Shown: positions 45,898-54,274 of the stretch, in pieces
Position numbering within the stretch: the stretch's first letter is position 1
Layout: every line of letters starts with the position of its first letter
From: Bradyrhizobium sp. WBOS07
GTDB lineage: Bacteria > Pseudomonadota > Alphaproteobacteria > Rhizobiales > Xanthobacteraceae
Direction: 5' to 3'
Length of the DNA: 64,000 nucleotides
Assembly: GCF_024585165.1 (NCBI RefSeq)
Contig: NZ_CP029008.1
Coordinates: forward strand, 6,281,501-6,345,500
Made by a program: the position numbers and the translations under genes
Notes under the pieces: generated by a model
The model's input: the letters and a program-made list of their open reading frames with translations, nothing else
What the model was told of the DNA's origin: nothing
The model's database searches: none

Positions 45898-47391
45898 ATG
45901 TTGAGGAAATTGTCGATTGTCGCCGTAGCGGCCGCGCTCGTCGCGGCGCCTTTGCCCGTGCTGGCGCAGAGCAAGAAGGACAGCGTCGTCATGGGGATGA
46001 CGCTGGAGCCGCCGGGGCTCGATCCCACTAATGCCGCCGCCGCGGCGATCGCCGAGGTCACGCTCTACAACATCTACGAGACGCTGACCAAGATCAACGA
46101 GGACGGCTCGGTCTCGCCGCTGCTGGCCGAGAGCTGGACCGCTTCGCCCGATCTGAAGACCTACACCTTCAAGCTGCGCAAGGGCGTCAAATTCCACAAT
46201 GGCGAGCCGTTCGATTCCGCGACGGTGAAGTTCTCGTTCGAGCGCAACGCCGCGCCGACCAGCACCAACAAGGACAAGAGCCTGTTCCAGGCGTTCGAGA
46301 AGGTCGACGCGCCCGACGCCGACACGATCGTGATCACCCTGAAATATTCCGAGCCGAACCTGCCGTTCCTGCTGGGACAGGCGAGCGGCTCGATCGTCGA
46401 GCCCAAGAGCGCGGCGACCAACGTCACCCAGCCGGTCGGGACCGGCCCCTATCAGCTGGGCGCCTGGGCCAAGGGCTCCTCGATCACGCTCAACAAATGG
46501 GCGGCCTATCGCAACGCCTCCGCAATCAAGCTCTCGAAGGTGACTATTCGCTTCATCTCCGATCCGGCCGCCCAGGCCGCGGCGCTGCTCTCGAACGACG
46601 TCGACGCGTTTCCGCGCATTGCCACCCGCGTCGTTGCCCAGTTCAAGAGCGACCCGCGCTTCACGGTGTTGATCGGCGGATCCAGGGCCAAGACCATCGT
46701 CGCGATCAATCACCGCAAGAAGCCGCTCGACGACGTCCGCGTTCGCCGCGCCATTCTCGCTGCGATCGACCGCAAGGCGTTGATCGACGGCGCCGTCGAG
46801 GGGTTCGGCACGCCGATCGGCAGCTTCTACACGCCGGGATCGCTCGGCTATGTCGACACTACCGGCGTCAATCCCTACGACCCCGAGAAGGCCAAGAAGC
46901 TGCTTGCAGAGGCCGGCGTCACCACGCCGCTCGAGCTGTCGCTGAAGCTGCCGCCGCCGCCCTATGCGCGGCAGGGCGGCGAGATCGTCGCGGCCCAGCT
47001 CGCCAAGGTCGGCATCGTCGCCAAGATCGAGAACGTCGAGTGGGCGCAGTGGCTGTCGCAGGTGTTCGCCGGCAATGGCCCGCACAATTTCGACCTCACC
47101 ATCGTCAGCCACGTCGAGCCGTTCGACCTCGTCAAGATCACCGAGCCCGACTACTATCTCGGCTACAACAACGAGAAGTTCAACGCGCTCTACAAGCAGA
47201 TCGTGTCGACGCCTGAGCAAGACGCCCGCGCCAAGCTGCTTGGCGATGCCCAGCGCATGCTCGCCACCGACGCCGTCTCCGCCTACCTGTTCCAGCCGCA
47301 ATGGCCCACCGTCATCAACAAGAAGCTGAAGGGCGTCTGGAAGGAAGTCCCGCAGTTCGAGAACGATTTCTCGGCCTGGGCCTGGGAGTAG
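45898..47391 (+). CDS. Peptide-type ABC transporter substrate-binding protein (SBP_bac_5)
   Basis: A 497-residue exported protein. Signal peptide at about residues 1-24 (LSIVAVAAALVAAPLPVLAQ) and a family 5 solute-binding fold (EPPGLDPTNAAAAAIAEVTL near 38-57, GVKFHNGEPFDSATVKFSFE near 96-115). GGGGAG precedes the ATG. It is the receptor for the preceding DppBCDF-like transporter. Substrate is unknown, perhaps an amide-containing peptide given the amidase. Confidence 0.9.
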   Translation: MLRKLSIVAVAAALVAAPLPVLAQSKKDSVVMGMTLEPPGLDPTNAAAAAIAEVTLYNIYETLTKINEDGSVSPLLAESWTASPDLKTYTFKLRKGVKFHNGEPFDSATVKFSFERNAAPTSTNKDKSLFQAFEKVDAPDADTIVITLKYSEPNLPFLLGQASGSIVEPKSAATNVTQPVGTGPYQLGAWAKGSSITLNKWAAYRNASAIKLSKVTIRFISDPAAQAAALLSNDVDAFPRIATRVVAQFKSDPRFTVLIGGSRAKTIVAINHRKKPLDDVRVRRAILAAIDRKALIDGAVEGFGTPIGSFYTPGSLGYVDTTGVNPYDPEKAKKLLAEAGVTTPLELSLKLPPPPYARQGGEIVAAQLAKVGIVAKIENVEWAQWLSQVFAGNGPHNFDLTIVSHVEPFDLVKITEPDYYLGYNNEKFNALYKQIVSTPEQDARAKLLGDAQRMLATDAVSAYLFQPQWPTVINKKLKGVWKEVPQFENDFSAWAWE

Positions 47392-47749
47392 GAACGCGCG
47401 ACCAAGGCGAGCGCGTCGGTTCAATCTTGGCCTCTTTCAATCTTGGCCTCTCTCCGTCGGGGGGAGGCCGATCGTTTGGCAGGTCCAGATCAAAATTTGA
47501 AAAACAACCCCATGCACAGTAGCCGGGCGTAGTCATTTCAATGGCTTGCGCGTTGCGCGTTCAATAGTCGAGGGGACGCGCGGGGACCGTTGTGCCGTCG
47601 GGCAAAACAGCGATATTCGCAGTTCCTACGTTGCGGAACAGGAGTCCGTGTTAACCATCGCCGACGGTTTCAATTCGAACGCCATCGTTTCGAAGTTTCT
47701 TAAATTTTGCCGGGTTACCTCTGTTGGGCATGGTGACCTGGGGAAGCAT
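47392..47749. other. Intergenic region with tandem 16-bp repeat and hairpin
   Basis: This 358-bp gap holds a tandem repeat of 16 bp (TCAATCTTGGCCTCTT at 47421-47436, then a copy at 47437-47452 with one change) and a stem GGCCTC (47445-47450) / GAGGCC (47464-47469) followed by GATCGTTT that may end the binding-protein transcript. The remainder is less GC-rich and probably holds the L,D-transpeptidase promoter. A frame open from 47546 into that gene has no typical start and is not called. Confidence 0.5.
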
Positions 47750-48622
47750 ATGAGCAAGCGGGCCAAACGCAGGAAGGCGGAGACGCTCGCAATACCGATG
47801 GCCGCCAGAGTCGCGATTGGCGCCGTGGCCGTCGCCGCATTGGGCTACGGCTTGCTGTCTCGCCCGGCGGGCGTGCAACCGGTGCGGAAGCCGTCCGCGC
47901 CCCAGGCCCAGGCATCGTCAACTCCGATTTACGTGGCGCCTCCAGTTCATGCATCAGCGCCGGCTCCAGCTTCAGCTTCAGCTCCAGCTCCGGCCCCCGC
48001 GCCTCTCGTCGAGCCACCAAAAGCTGCTGACGGTCCCGGCGCTTTTGTCCGGCAGGTGGTTGACTATGCGAGCCGCCAGGCGCCGGGCACCGTGATCATC
48101 GATACCAAGAACACGTTTCTCTATTTCGTCCTGAACGACACGCAAGCGATGCGCTACGGCATCGGTGTCGGCCGCGAAGGTTTCACATGGTCCGGTGAGC
48201 AGACCGTGGCCCGCAAGGCAGAATGGCCGGATTGGCATCCGCCCGCGGAGATGGTCACCCGTCAGCCTTATCTGCCGCGGTTCATGGCAGGTGGCCCCGG
48301 CAACCCGCTCGGCGCCCGGGCGATGTATCTGGGCGACACCGAATATAGAATTCACGGCACCAACAAGCCCGATACGATCGGCAAGCGGGTTTCGTCCGGC
48401 TGTATCCGGCTCACCAATGAGGATGTCGTCGATCTCTATGAGCGGGTGAAGATCGGCGCGAAAGTGATCGTGCTTCCGACGAGTGCTGCGCGTCGACCAT
48501 CCCAGGGCGTGCCGTCCGACGCCGCTTTCCGGTTGCCGGACCCGGCATCGCCGTCGAACCGGTCCCTGGCAGCCAACGCGAAGATGCCCTCGTCTGGACC
48601 GGACATCGCCGAAGCCCGGTAA
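47750..48622 (+). CDS. L,D-transpeptidase (YkuD domain)
   Basis: A 290-residue envelope enzyme that cross-links peptidoglycan or attaches lipoproteins. A basic N-terminus and one membrane anchor (about residues 18-40) are followed by an Ala/Pro/Ser-rich linker with AP repeats (about 60-85) and the YkuD domain (about 100-248). Catalytic motif: His202 in IHGTNKP, and SSGCIRLTNED with Cys218. ATG 47750 is preferred because the basic-hydrophobic signal anchor begins there and GGGGAA lies just upstream. Solitary gene with a terminator shared with the convergent esterase gene. Confidence 0.92.
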   Translation: MSKRAKRRKAETLAIPMAARVAIGAVAVAALGYGLLSRPAGVQPVRKPSAPQAQASSTPIYVAPPVHASAPAPASASAPAPAPAPLVEPPKAADGPGAFVRQVVDYASRQAPGTVIIDTKNTFLYFVLNDTQAMRYGIGVGREGFTWSGEQTVARKAEWPDWHPPAEMVTRQPYLPRFMAGGPGNPLGARAMYLGDTEYRIHGTNKPDTIGKRVSSGCIRLTNEDVVDLYERVKIGAKVIVLPTSAARRPSQGVPSDAAFRLPDPASPSNRSLAANAKMPSSGPDIAEAR

Positions 48623-48647
48623 CTCGATTCTCCATCTGAGTGAAGGC

Positions 48648-48680
48648 GGCGGCGCATCGTTCGGAAAACGATGCGCCGCC
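48648..48680. terminator. Bidirectional terminator hairpin between convergent genes
   Basis: Perfect 14-bp arms GGCGGCGCATCGTT (48648-48661) and AACGATGCGCCGCC (48667-48680) with a 5-base loop, between the L,D-transpeptidase stop and the esterase stop. The symmetric form fits termination in both directions. Confidence 0.8.
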
Positions 48681-48684
48681 TCTC

Positions 48685-49311
48685 TCATGCGGCTTTCGCC
48701 TCGACATTGCCGATCCAGTCGCGCGCAAGCGTCACGTCGGCTTGCGACAATTGATGGCCCGCGGGCAGGATCCTGTGGGTCACGCTCGCGCCAGTTTGCG
48801 AGAGCAGGGCCGCAAGCCTGGCCGAATTGTCGGCCGGCACGATCGGGTCGCCCTGACCGGACAGCAGCAAGATCGGCTTTCCGGCGAGACCGGCCGTTGG
48901 CGGATCAGACAGCGGCACCATCGCGCGCAGCAGGATCGCGCCGGCAAGCACGTCAGGCTCCAGCAACAACAGCGCGGCGGCGATGTTGGCGCCGTTGGAG
49001 AAGCCGACCGCAACGGGCGCGGCAATGCCGTAACGCTGCCGCGCCTCGCTCACGAAGTCGCCGAGCTCTTGCGCGCGGCGACGCACGTCTTCCTCGTCGA
49101 ATACGCCTTCCGCGAGACGGCGGAAGAAGCGGGGCATGCCGTGCTCGAGCACGCGTCCACGCGGCGCGAGCAGGGCGGAGCCGGGCGAGATCATCTTGCC
49201 GAGCCCGAGCAGGTCGTTTTCGTCGCCGCCGGTGCCGTGCAACAGCAGCAGCGGAGGGGAGCCCGCGCGGGTCGCGGGCTCGAAGCGATGGATGAAGGTG
49301 CTCTCGGTCAT
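48685..49311 (-). CDS. Alpha/beta hydrolase, phospholipase/carboxylesterase family (MhqD-like)
   Basis: A 208-residue esterase with LLLLHGTGGDENDL (oxyanion region, residues 21-34), nucleophile Ser105 in GFSNG, Asp155 and His186 as the likely triad. Its start overlaps the stop of the ring-cleaving dioxygenase gene by four bases. The same two-gene set (MhqO dioxygenase, MhqD esterase) in Bacillus detoxifies hydroquinones and quinones; a similar use is inferred here. Confidence 0.87.
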   Translation of the reverse strand: MTESTFIHRFEPATRAGSPPLLLLHGTGGDENDLLGLGKMISPGSALLAPRGRVLEHGMPRFFRRLAEGVFDEEDVRRRAQELGDFVSEARQRYGIAAPVAVGFSNGANIAAALLLLEPDVLAGAILLRAMVPLSDPPTAGLAGKPILLLSGQGDPIVPADNSARLAALLSQTGASVTHRILPAGHQLSQADVTLARDWIGNVEAKAA

Positions 49312-50246
49312 GACACGGTCTCTTCCAGGCTCGGCAGCACGTCCTCGATCTGCTTGCGGTGCTGCTCGAGGAATGCAGGCAGCTTGAGGTCGCGTCCCAG
49401 CGTCGCGACGGGCTCGTCGACGGCGAAGCCGGGGATGTCGGTTGCGATCTCGAACAGCACGCCACCGGGCTCGCGGAAATAGATCGAACGGAAGTAGTTG
49501 CGGTCCCTCTGCTCGGTCGGATGCAGGCCGTGATTGCTCACGAGCTTTTGCGCCATCCGGCCTTGCTCGGCATCGTCAGCCGCGCGGAACGCGATGTGAT
49601 GCACCGATCCGCCGCCCTGATGCCCGCGCAAGAATCCCTTGGCCTCGTAGATGTCGACGATGCTGCCTTGCGCATCGCCCGCGGCCTTGAAGCGGATCAC
49701 CGAGCCCTCGCGGCCGGTCTCCTTGAAGCCGAACACGTCGGTGAGAACGGCGGCGGTCTTCGCCGCGCTGTCGAGCAGCAGGGTCACGCCGTGGAAGCCG
49801 CGGATCGCATGCTCGGCCGGCACGTCGCCATTGCTCCATCCGGGCTCGGCTTCGGCGCCGGGAATGCCGACCAGCGCGAGCGCCATGCCGTCAGGGTCGG
49901 TGAACGGCAGCACGGACTCGCCGAAGCGCTTCTCCAGCGCCTCATAGGCAATGCCCTTCTCGGTGAAGCGCTGAGTCCAATAGCCGAGCGAGCGCTGCGG
50001 CACGCGGAAGGCGGTCTGATGAGTCTCGCCGACGCCGCGGCGTCCGGGCGACACGCCGGCCCATGGGAAGAAGGTCAGGATGGTGCCGGGGCGGCCGGTC
50101 TCATCGCCATAATAGAAGTGATAGGTGCCGGGATCGTCGAAATTGACCGTTTTCTTGACGAAGCGCAGGCCCAGATCCCGGGTGTAGAAGCCGAAATTGC
50201 GGATGGGGTCGCCGGCGATCGCGGTGACATGGTGCAGTCCAGACAT
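49308..50246 (-). CDS. Ring-cleaving dioxygenase, glyoxalase/VOC superfamily (MhqO-like)
   Basis: A 312-residue protein with two VOC modules: GLHHVTAIAGDPIRNFGFY at the N-terminus and GFHGVTLLLDSAAKTAAV near residues 150-167. Metal ligands are likely His5 or His6, the corresponding His of the second module and a Glu in PGGVLFEIATD near residue 260. Related proteins are annotated as hydroquinone dioxygenases. AGGAGG lies upstream of the ATG. It is divergent from a LysR gene with a 128-bp control region. Confidence 0.88.
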   Translation of the reverse strand: MSGLHHVTAIAGDPIRNFGFYTRDLGLRFVKKTVNFDDPGTYHFYYGDETGRPGTILTFFPWAGVSPGRRGVGETHQTAFRVPQRSLGYWTQRFTEKGIAYEALEKRFGESVLPFTDPDGMALALVGIPGAEAEPGWSNGDVPAEHAIRGFHGVTLLLDSAAKTAAVLTDVFGFKETGREGSVIRFKAAGDAQGSIVDIYEAKGFLRGHQGGGSVHHIAFRAADDAEQGRMAQKLVSNHGLHPTEQRDRNYFRSIYFREPGGVLFEIATDIPGFAVDEPVATLGRDLKLPAFLEQHRKQIEDVLPSLEETVS

Positions 50247-50304
50247 GGTCGTCCTCCTGAGTTCGGGGGAGCGTCTTGCTCTGGCAGAAATATTGTTCCG
50301 CTTT

Positions 50305-50360
50305 GGATTGGAGACAATCCATGCAAATATGACGGCTATGTCTACGATTTGGAAACAATC
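50305..50360. promoter_or_regulatory. LysR-type operator region between dioxygenase and regulator genes
   Basis: A dyad GGATTG-GAGA-CAATCC (50305-50320) overlaps a direct repeat: TTGGAGACAATC at 50308-50319 and TTGGAAACAATC at 50349-50360, start points 41 bp apart, close to four helical turns. This is the expected two-site arrangement for a LysR regulator. Confidence 0.55.
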
Positions 50361-50374
50361 GGCGAAGGCGGCCC

Positions 50375-51283
50375 TTGGATAAGCTCGGCAGCCTCCGCGC
50401 CTTCGTGAAGGTGGTGGAAAGCGGCAGCTTCGCGGAAGCTGGCCGGCAGCTGCGGCTGTCGCGCTCGGCGATCAGCAAGTACATCGCCGACCTCGAGGAG
50501 AGCCTCGGCGTCCAGTTGCTGATCCGGACCACGCGGCACGCCAGCCCGACCGAGAACGGCAAGCGCTATTTCGAGCGCGCGCTCGTCATCCTTTCGGAGG
50601 TCGAGGCGGCCGACCAGGCGGTGACGCAGGCGCAATCGGCGCCGCGCGGGCTGCTGCGCGTCAACGCGCCGATGTCGTTCGGCACCATGCGGCTCGGTCC
50701 GGTGCTCGCCGATTTCATGGCGCGATACCCGGAGCTGCAGCTGCAGATCGTGCTCAGCGACGACCTGCTCGATCCCGTCCAGGACGGTTTTGACGTGACG
50801 CTGCGGATCGCGGAACTGGAATCCTCGAGCCTGATCGCGCGAAAGATCATGCCGGTATCGCGCATGATCTGCGCTTCGCCGGACTATCTCTCGCGGCACG
50901 GCACGCCAAAACATCCGCAGGATCTGCGCGAGCACAATTCGCTGACCTATGGCTTCCTGCTGACCGGCAATCAGTGGAAGCTCACAGGCAGCGACGGCGA
51001 CCACTGGATCCAGCCGGCCTGGTCGCTCTGCGTCAACAATGCCGAGGTGCTGCGCGACGTCGCGATCAAGGGCAGGGGGCTGGCGCTGCTGCCGGAGTTC
51101 ATCGCCGCCGATGCGTTGAAGAGGGGCGAGCTGCGAACCGTGCTGGACGACTATGCCGCGCCGCCGCTCGCGCTCTATGCGGTGTACCCGCCGACGCGGC
51201 ATCTGTCGGTGAAGGTGCGGCTGTTCATCGACTTCCTCGTCGAGCGTTTCGGCCGCGAGGACGAGGGCGTGCGAACGCGCTGA
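50375..51283 (+). CDS. LysR-family transcriptional regulator, divergent from the dioxygenase gene
   Basis: A 302-residue LysR regulator of the single-winged-helix CrgA-like group: MDKLGSLRAFVKVVESGSFAEAG at the N-terminus, SRSAISKYIADLEESLG in the recognition region, and an effector domain from about residue 90. The start is TTG at 50375; no ATG gives a complete helix-turn-helix. It probably represses or activates the dioxygenase-esterase pair in response to a quinone or phenol. Confidence 0.88.
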   Translation: MDKLGSLRAFVKVVESGSFAEAGRQLRLSRSAISKYIADLEESLGVQLLIRTTRHASPTENGKRYFERALVILSEVEAADQAVTQAQSAPRGLLRVNAPMSFGTMRLGPVLADFMARYPELQLQIVLSDDLLDPVQDGFDVTLRIAELESSSLIARKIMPVSRMICASPDYLSRHGTPKHPQDLREHNSLTYGFLLTGNQWKLTGSDGDHWIQPAWSLCVNNAEVLRDVAIKGRGLALLPEFIAADALKRGELRTVLDDYAAPPLALYAVYPPTRHLSVKVRLFIDFLVERFGREDEGVRTR

Positions 51284-51430
51284 GGATCCCACGACGGCAT
51301 CGCGTGAGCCGCCGGTAAGGTCTCCGACCGCAAATTGGCCGACGGTAGGCAATTGCCATCCGCCATCGCCCTGCTGTTCTGCTGGGCGAAAAGGCGCGGT
51401 TTGCCTAAGCAACAGGCACTGCAAGCCTGC

Positions 51431-51456
51431 AAATCAATCATCCGGAAGATTGATTT
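51431..51456. promoter_or_regulatory. Candidate operator of the nitrilase/ABC operon
   Basis: Perfect 9-bp inverted repeat AAATCAATC (51431-51439) and GATTGATTT (51448-51456) with an 8-bp spacer, 123 bp upstream of the permease start. The rest of the gap 51284-51579 shows no gene. It is a plausible binding site for the LysR protein encoded at the end of the operon (55993). Confidence 0.45.
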
Positions 51457-51579
51457 CAATATGCATTCCTGCACGATCGATTGCACATCTCGCCATTTTC
51501 TTTCGCGTCGCTGCAGCCAACACTTCTCGTGCTCGCGGCGGAGAGTGCGAAGCAAGCCGCAGAGTTCACGAGGATGCCG

Positions 51580-52365
51580 ATGCAACAACTCAGTCAGGCG
51601 ATCTCGAATCCAAGAGTGAAGCGCGCCATCGAGCTCGCGATAGGTCCGCTGCTGCTGTTCGCGCTGTGGTGGATCGCGTTCAAGGGACAGCTGGTCAACA
51701 AGGATCTGCTGCCGTCGCCGGTCGACACGCTGCGCGATACCGCGGCCAGCATCGCAGCCGGCAAGATGACCGGCGATTTCCTCCACACCATCGCACGCGT
51801 CGGCTATTCGACCCTGATCGCCGTGGTCGCGGGCGTTCCCATCGGCATCGTGCTCGGCGCCAAGGCCGCGATCTATCGCTCGGTCGAATTCCTGGTCGAT
51901 TTCTTCCGCTCCACGCCGGCAACCGCACTGTTTCCGCTCTTCCTGCTGCTGTTCGGCCTCGGCGATTTCGCCAAGATCGCCGTCGCCGCCTTCGCCGCCT
52001 GGCTCGTCATCGTCTTCAACGTCGCCTACGGCGTGATGAATGCCCGCCAGACCCGGATCCTCGCGGCCCGCTCGATGGGCGCCTCGTCGCTCCGCATCTT
52101 CAAGGACGTCATCTTCTACGAGACCCTGCCGCAGACCTTCGTCGGCCTGCGCACCGCGGTGTCGCTCGCCCTCGTCGTAATCATCGTCGCCGAGATGTTC
52201 ATCGGCGCCACCGACGGCATCGGCCACCGCATCATCGATGCGCAGATCTCGTACTCGCTCACCGACATGTACGGCTCCATCCTGATCGCGGGCGCGATGG
52301 GATACGGGCTCAACCTCATGCTCCTGATGATCGAACGCTCGTTCATTCACTGGTCCGGCAGATAG
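51580..52365 (+). CDS. NitT/TauT-family ABC transporter permease
   Basis: A 261-residue six-helix permease with the EAA region AARSMGASSLRIFKDVIFYE near residues 165-184. The open frame begins at 51481, but ATG 51580 with CGAGG six bases upstream gives the normal family start. It belongs to an operon with binding protein, ATPase and a nitrilase-family hydrolase, unusual in having the permease first. The substrate is probably a nitrile, amide or ureido-type compound. Confidence 0.88.
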   Translation: MQQLSQAISNPRVKRAIELAIGPLLLFALWWIAFKGQLVNKDLLPSPVDTLRDTAASIAAGKMTGDFLHTIARVGYSTLIAVVAGVPIGIVLGAKAAIYRSVEFLVDFFRSTPATALFPLFLLLFGLGDFAKIAVAAFAAWLVIVFNVAYGVMNARQTRILAARSMGASSLRIFKDVIFYETLPQTFVGLRTAVSLALVVIIVAEMFIGATDGIGHRIIDAQISYSLTDMYGSILIAGAMGYGLNLMLLMIERSFIHWSGR

Positions 52366-52394
52366 TCAGCCAATCTAAACACGAAGAGGCCAAC

Positions 52395-53390
52395 ATGCAG
52401 ACGAAGAGATTTCTTGCGGCGCTCGCGACGTCCACGTTCCTGTTTGGTGCGACCGGCGCGGATGCGGCCTGCGACAAGACCGAGAAGGTGACGGCAGTCT
52501 GGCTGCCGATCATGCAGACCACGGCCTATTACGTCGCTCTGGAAGAGAAGCTGTTCGAAAAGGCCTGCATCGAGATCGTTTCCACCAAGATGGAAGCGCC
52601 CAACCAGATCATCGATGCCTTGATCGCGGAGCGTGCCGACTTCGGTCCTCCGGGCGCGGCGGCCGGCATCGCGATGATCGCGGAGGCCAAATTTCCGGGC
52701 AAGCTGAAGGTGTTCGGCCTTCAGGGCGGAGGCATTGCCGTCGACCGCATCAATGACGGCCTGATCGTCAAGCCGGACAGCCCGATCAAGAGCTTTGCCG
52801 ACCTCAAGGGCAAGTCGCTCGGCCACGTCCCGGGCATTCAGTGGCGCACCATCTCCCGCCACATGGTCCGCTCGGCGGGGCTCGATCCCGATACCGACGT
52901 CAAGCTGGTCGACCTTGCGGTCGCGATGCAGGTCCCGGCCGTGGTCGGGGGCACGGTGGACGCGACGCTGTCGCTCGAGCCGGTCGGATCGATCGCCGTC
53001 GCCTCGGGCAAGGCGGCCCGCGCCATGACCAATCCGGTCGCGCGCGTGATTGCCGATCCCTTCTATTCCGGAGCCTCGCTGATGACCACGAAGTTCCTGA
53101 AGGAGCGGCCCGAGGTTGCGCGCAAGGTGGTTGCCGCGATCGACGAGGCGACCGACCTCGTGAACGCCGACTTCAAGAAGTACAAGCCGATCCTCACCAA
53201 GTACACGCCGATCAAGGAGGATCAGCTCGAGCTTCTGGCGCAGCCTTATCTGCGCGGCTTCAAGGACCTCAACGACACCGACCTGAAGTCGTATCAGGCG
53301 CTGGTCGACGTCTTCATCAAGGAGGGCGTGGTCGCAGGTCCGATCAACGTCAAGGACAAGCTCCTCGCCAAGTCCGATCTCGGCAACTGA
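52395..53390 (+). CDS. NitT/TauT-family ABC transporter substrate-binding protein
   Basis: A 331-residue exported protein: signal peptide at residues 1-24 (ending GADA), then an NMT1/THI5-like or SsuA-like fold (AYYVALEEKLFEKACIEIVST near 45-65, DLKGKSLGHVPGIQWRTISR near 137-156). ATG 52395 chosen; the frame upstream is a shadow of the permease gene. It lies 29 bp after the permease stop. It should bind the substrate later cleaved by the nitrilase-like enzyme. Confidence 0.88.
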   Translation: MQTKRFLAALATSTFLFGATGADAACDKTEKVTAVWLPIMQTTAYYVALEEKLFEKACIEIVSTKMEAPNQIIDALIAERADFGPPGAAAGIAMIAEAKFPGKLKVFGLQGGGIAVDRINDGLIVKPDSPIKSFADLKGKSLGHVPGIQWRTISRHMVRSAGLDPDTDVKLVDLAVAMQVPAVVGGTVDATLSLEPVGSIAVASGKAARAMTNPVARVIADPFYSGASLMTTKFLKERPEVARKVVAAIDEATDLVNADFKKYKPILTKYTPIKEDQLELLAQPYLRGFKDLNDTDLKSYQALVDVFIKEGVVAGPINVKDKLLAKSDLGN

Positions 53391-53402
53391 TTGGATCATC
53401 CG

Positions 53403-54239
53403 ATGGGGAACGTGACTGCGATCCGTAGCGTGGACCGGCCAGCCGCCGAGAGCCCGTCACCTGTTCCGCCGCCCAGGCCGCGGCAGGCCTACGTCACCGT
53501 GCGTGGCCTGAGTAAGAAGTTCCAGGGCACGACGATCTACGACGACTTCTCGATCGACCTGCCGATGGGGAAGTTCATTTCGGTGTTCGGGCCGAACGGT
53601 TGCGGCAAGAGCACCTTCATCAACATGATCTCCGGCCTGATGCCGATGGATGCGGGTGAGGTGCTCTACGACGGCCAGACCATCCGGGACACCAGGATAT
53701 CGTACGTCTTCCAGAATTACAGGGAAGCGCTGTTTCCCTGGATGCGCGCGATCGACAACATCCACTATCCGCTGAAGGTGATCGGGGTGGACCGCAAGGA
53801 GCGGCGGCGGCGCGTCGAAAAGCTGCTCGCGGATTTCGACGTTCCGTTCGACCTCAACGCCTATCCCTACACCCTGTCGGGAGGCCAGCAGCAGACGGTT
53901 TCGATCTTGCGCGCGCTCGTGACCGAGCCCGAGGTGCTGTTCCTGGACGAGCCCTTCTCCGCGCTGGACTACGAGATGACGCTGTTCATGCGCGAGCGGC
54001 TTCAGCACATCTTCATGAAGCTCAAGACCACGATGCTGCTGGTGTCGCACGATCTCGAAGAGGCCATCCAGCTCGCCGACCAGGTCGTGCTGCTGACGCG
54101 CCGGCCGACGCGGGTGGCGGAGATCGTTCCGGTGGATCTGCCCTGGCCGCGCGACCTCGACGTCACCACCGGCGAGGGCTTCATCACCCTGAAACGCCAC
54201 TGCCTCGACCGCTTCTGGCGCGAGGTCAAGCGAGACTAA
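53403..54239 (+). CDS. NitT/TauT-family ABC transporter ATP-binding protein
   Basis: A 278-residue ATPase with Walker A GPNGCGKST at residues 63-71, the Q-loop region FQNYREALFPW, LSGGQQQTVSI and LFLDEPFSALDYEM. An N-terminal Pro-rich stretch of about 30 residues is extra. ATG 53403 is preferred over TTG 53391. It completes the three-part importer. Confidence 0.9.
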   Translation: MGNVTAIRSVDRPAAESPSPVPPPRPRQAYVTVRGLSKKFQGTTIYDDFSIDLPMGKFISVFGPNGCGKSTFINMISGLMPMDAGEVLYDGQTIRDTRISYVFQNYREALFPWMRAIDNIHYPLKVIGVDRKERRRRVEKLLADFDVPFDLNAYPYTLSGGQQQTVSILRALVTEPEVLFLDEPFSALDYEMTLFMRERLQHIFMKLKTTMLLVSHDLEEAIQLADQVVLLTRRPTRVAEIVPVDLPWPRDLDVTTGEGFITLKRHCLDRFWREVKRD

Positions 54240-54274
54240 TTCGATCAACCTTCGAAAGATAGATGGAGACCAAC

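Noticed and set aside
47421..47452. Two tandem 16-bp repeats considered as a CRISPR array
   Set aside because: Only two units without spacers and no cas genes in the window.
47546..47749. Upstream extension of the L,D-transpeptidase frame
   Set aside because: It would place about 68 residues before the basic N-terminus and membrane anchor; the ATG at 47750 has a better ribosome-binding site.
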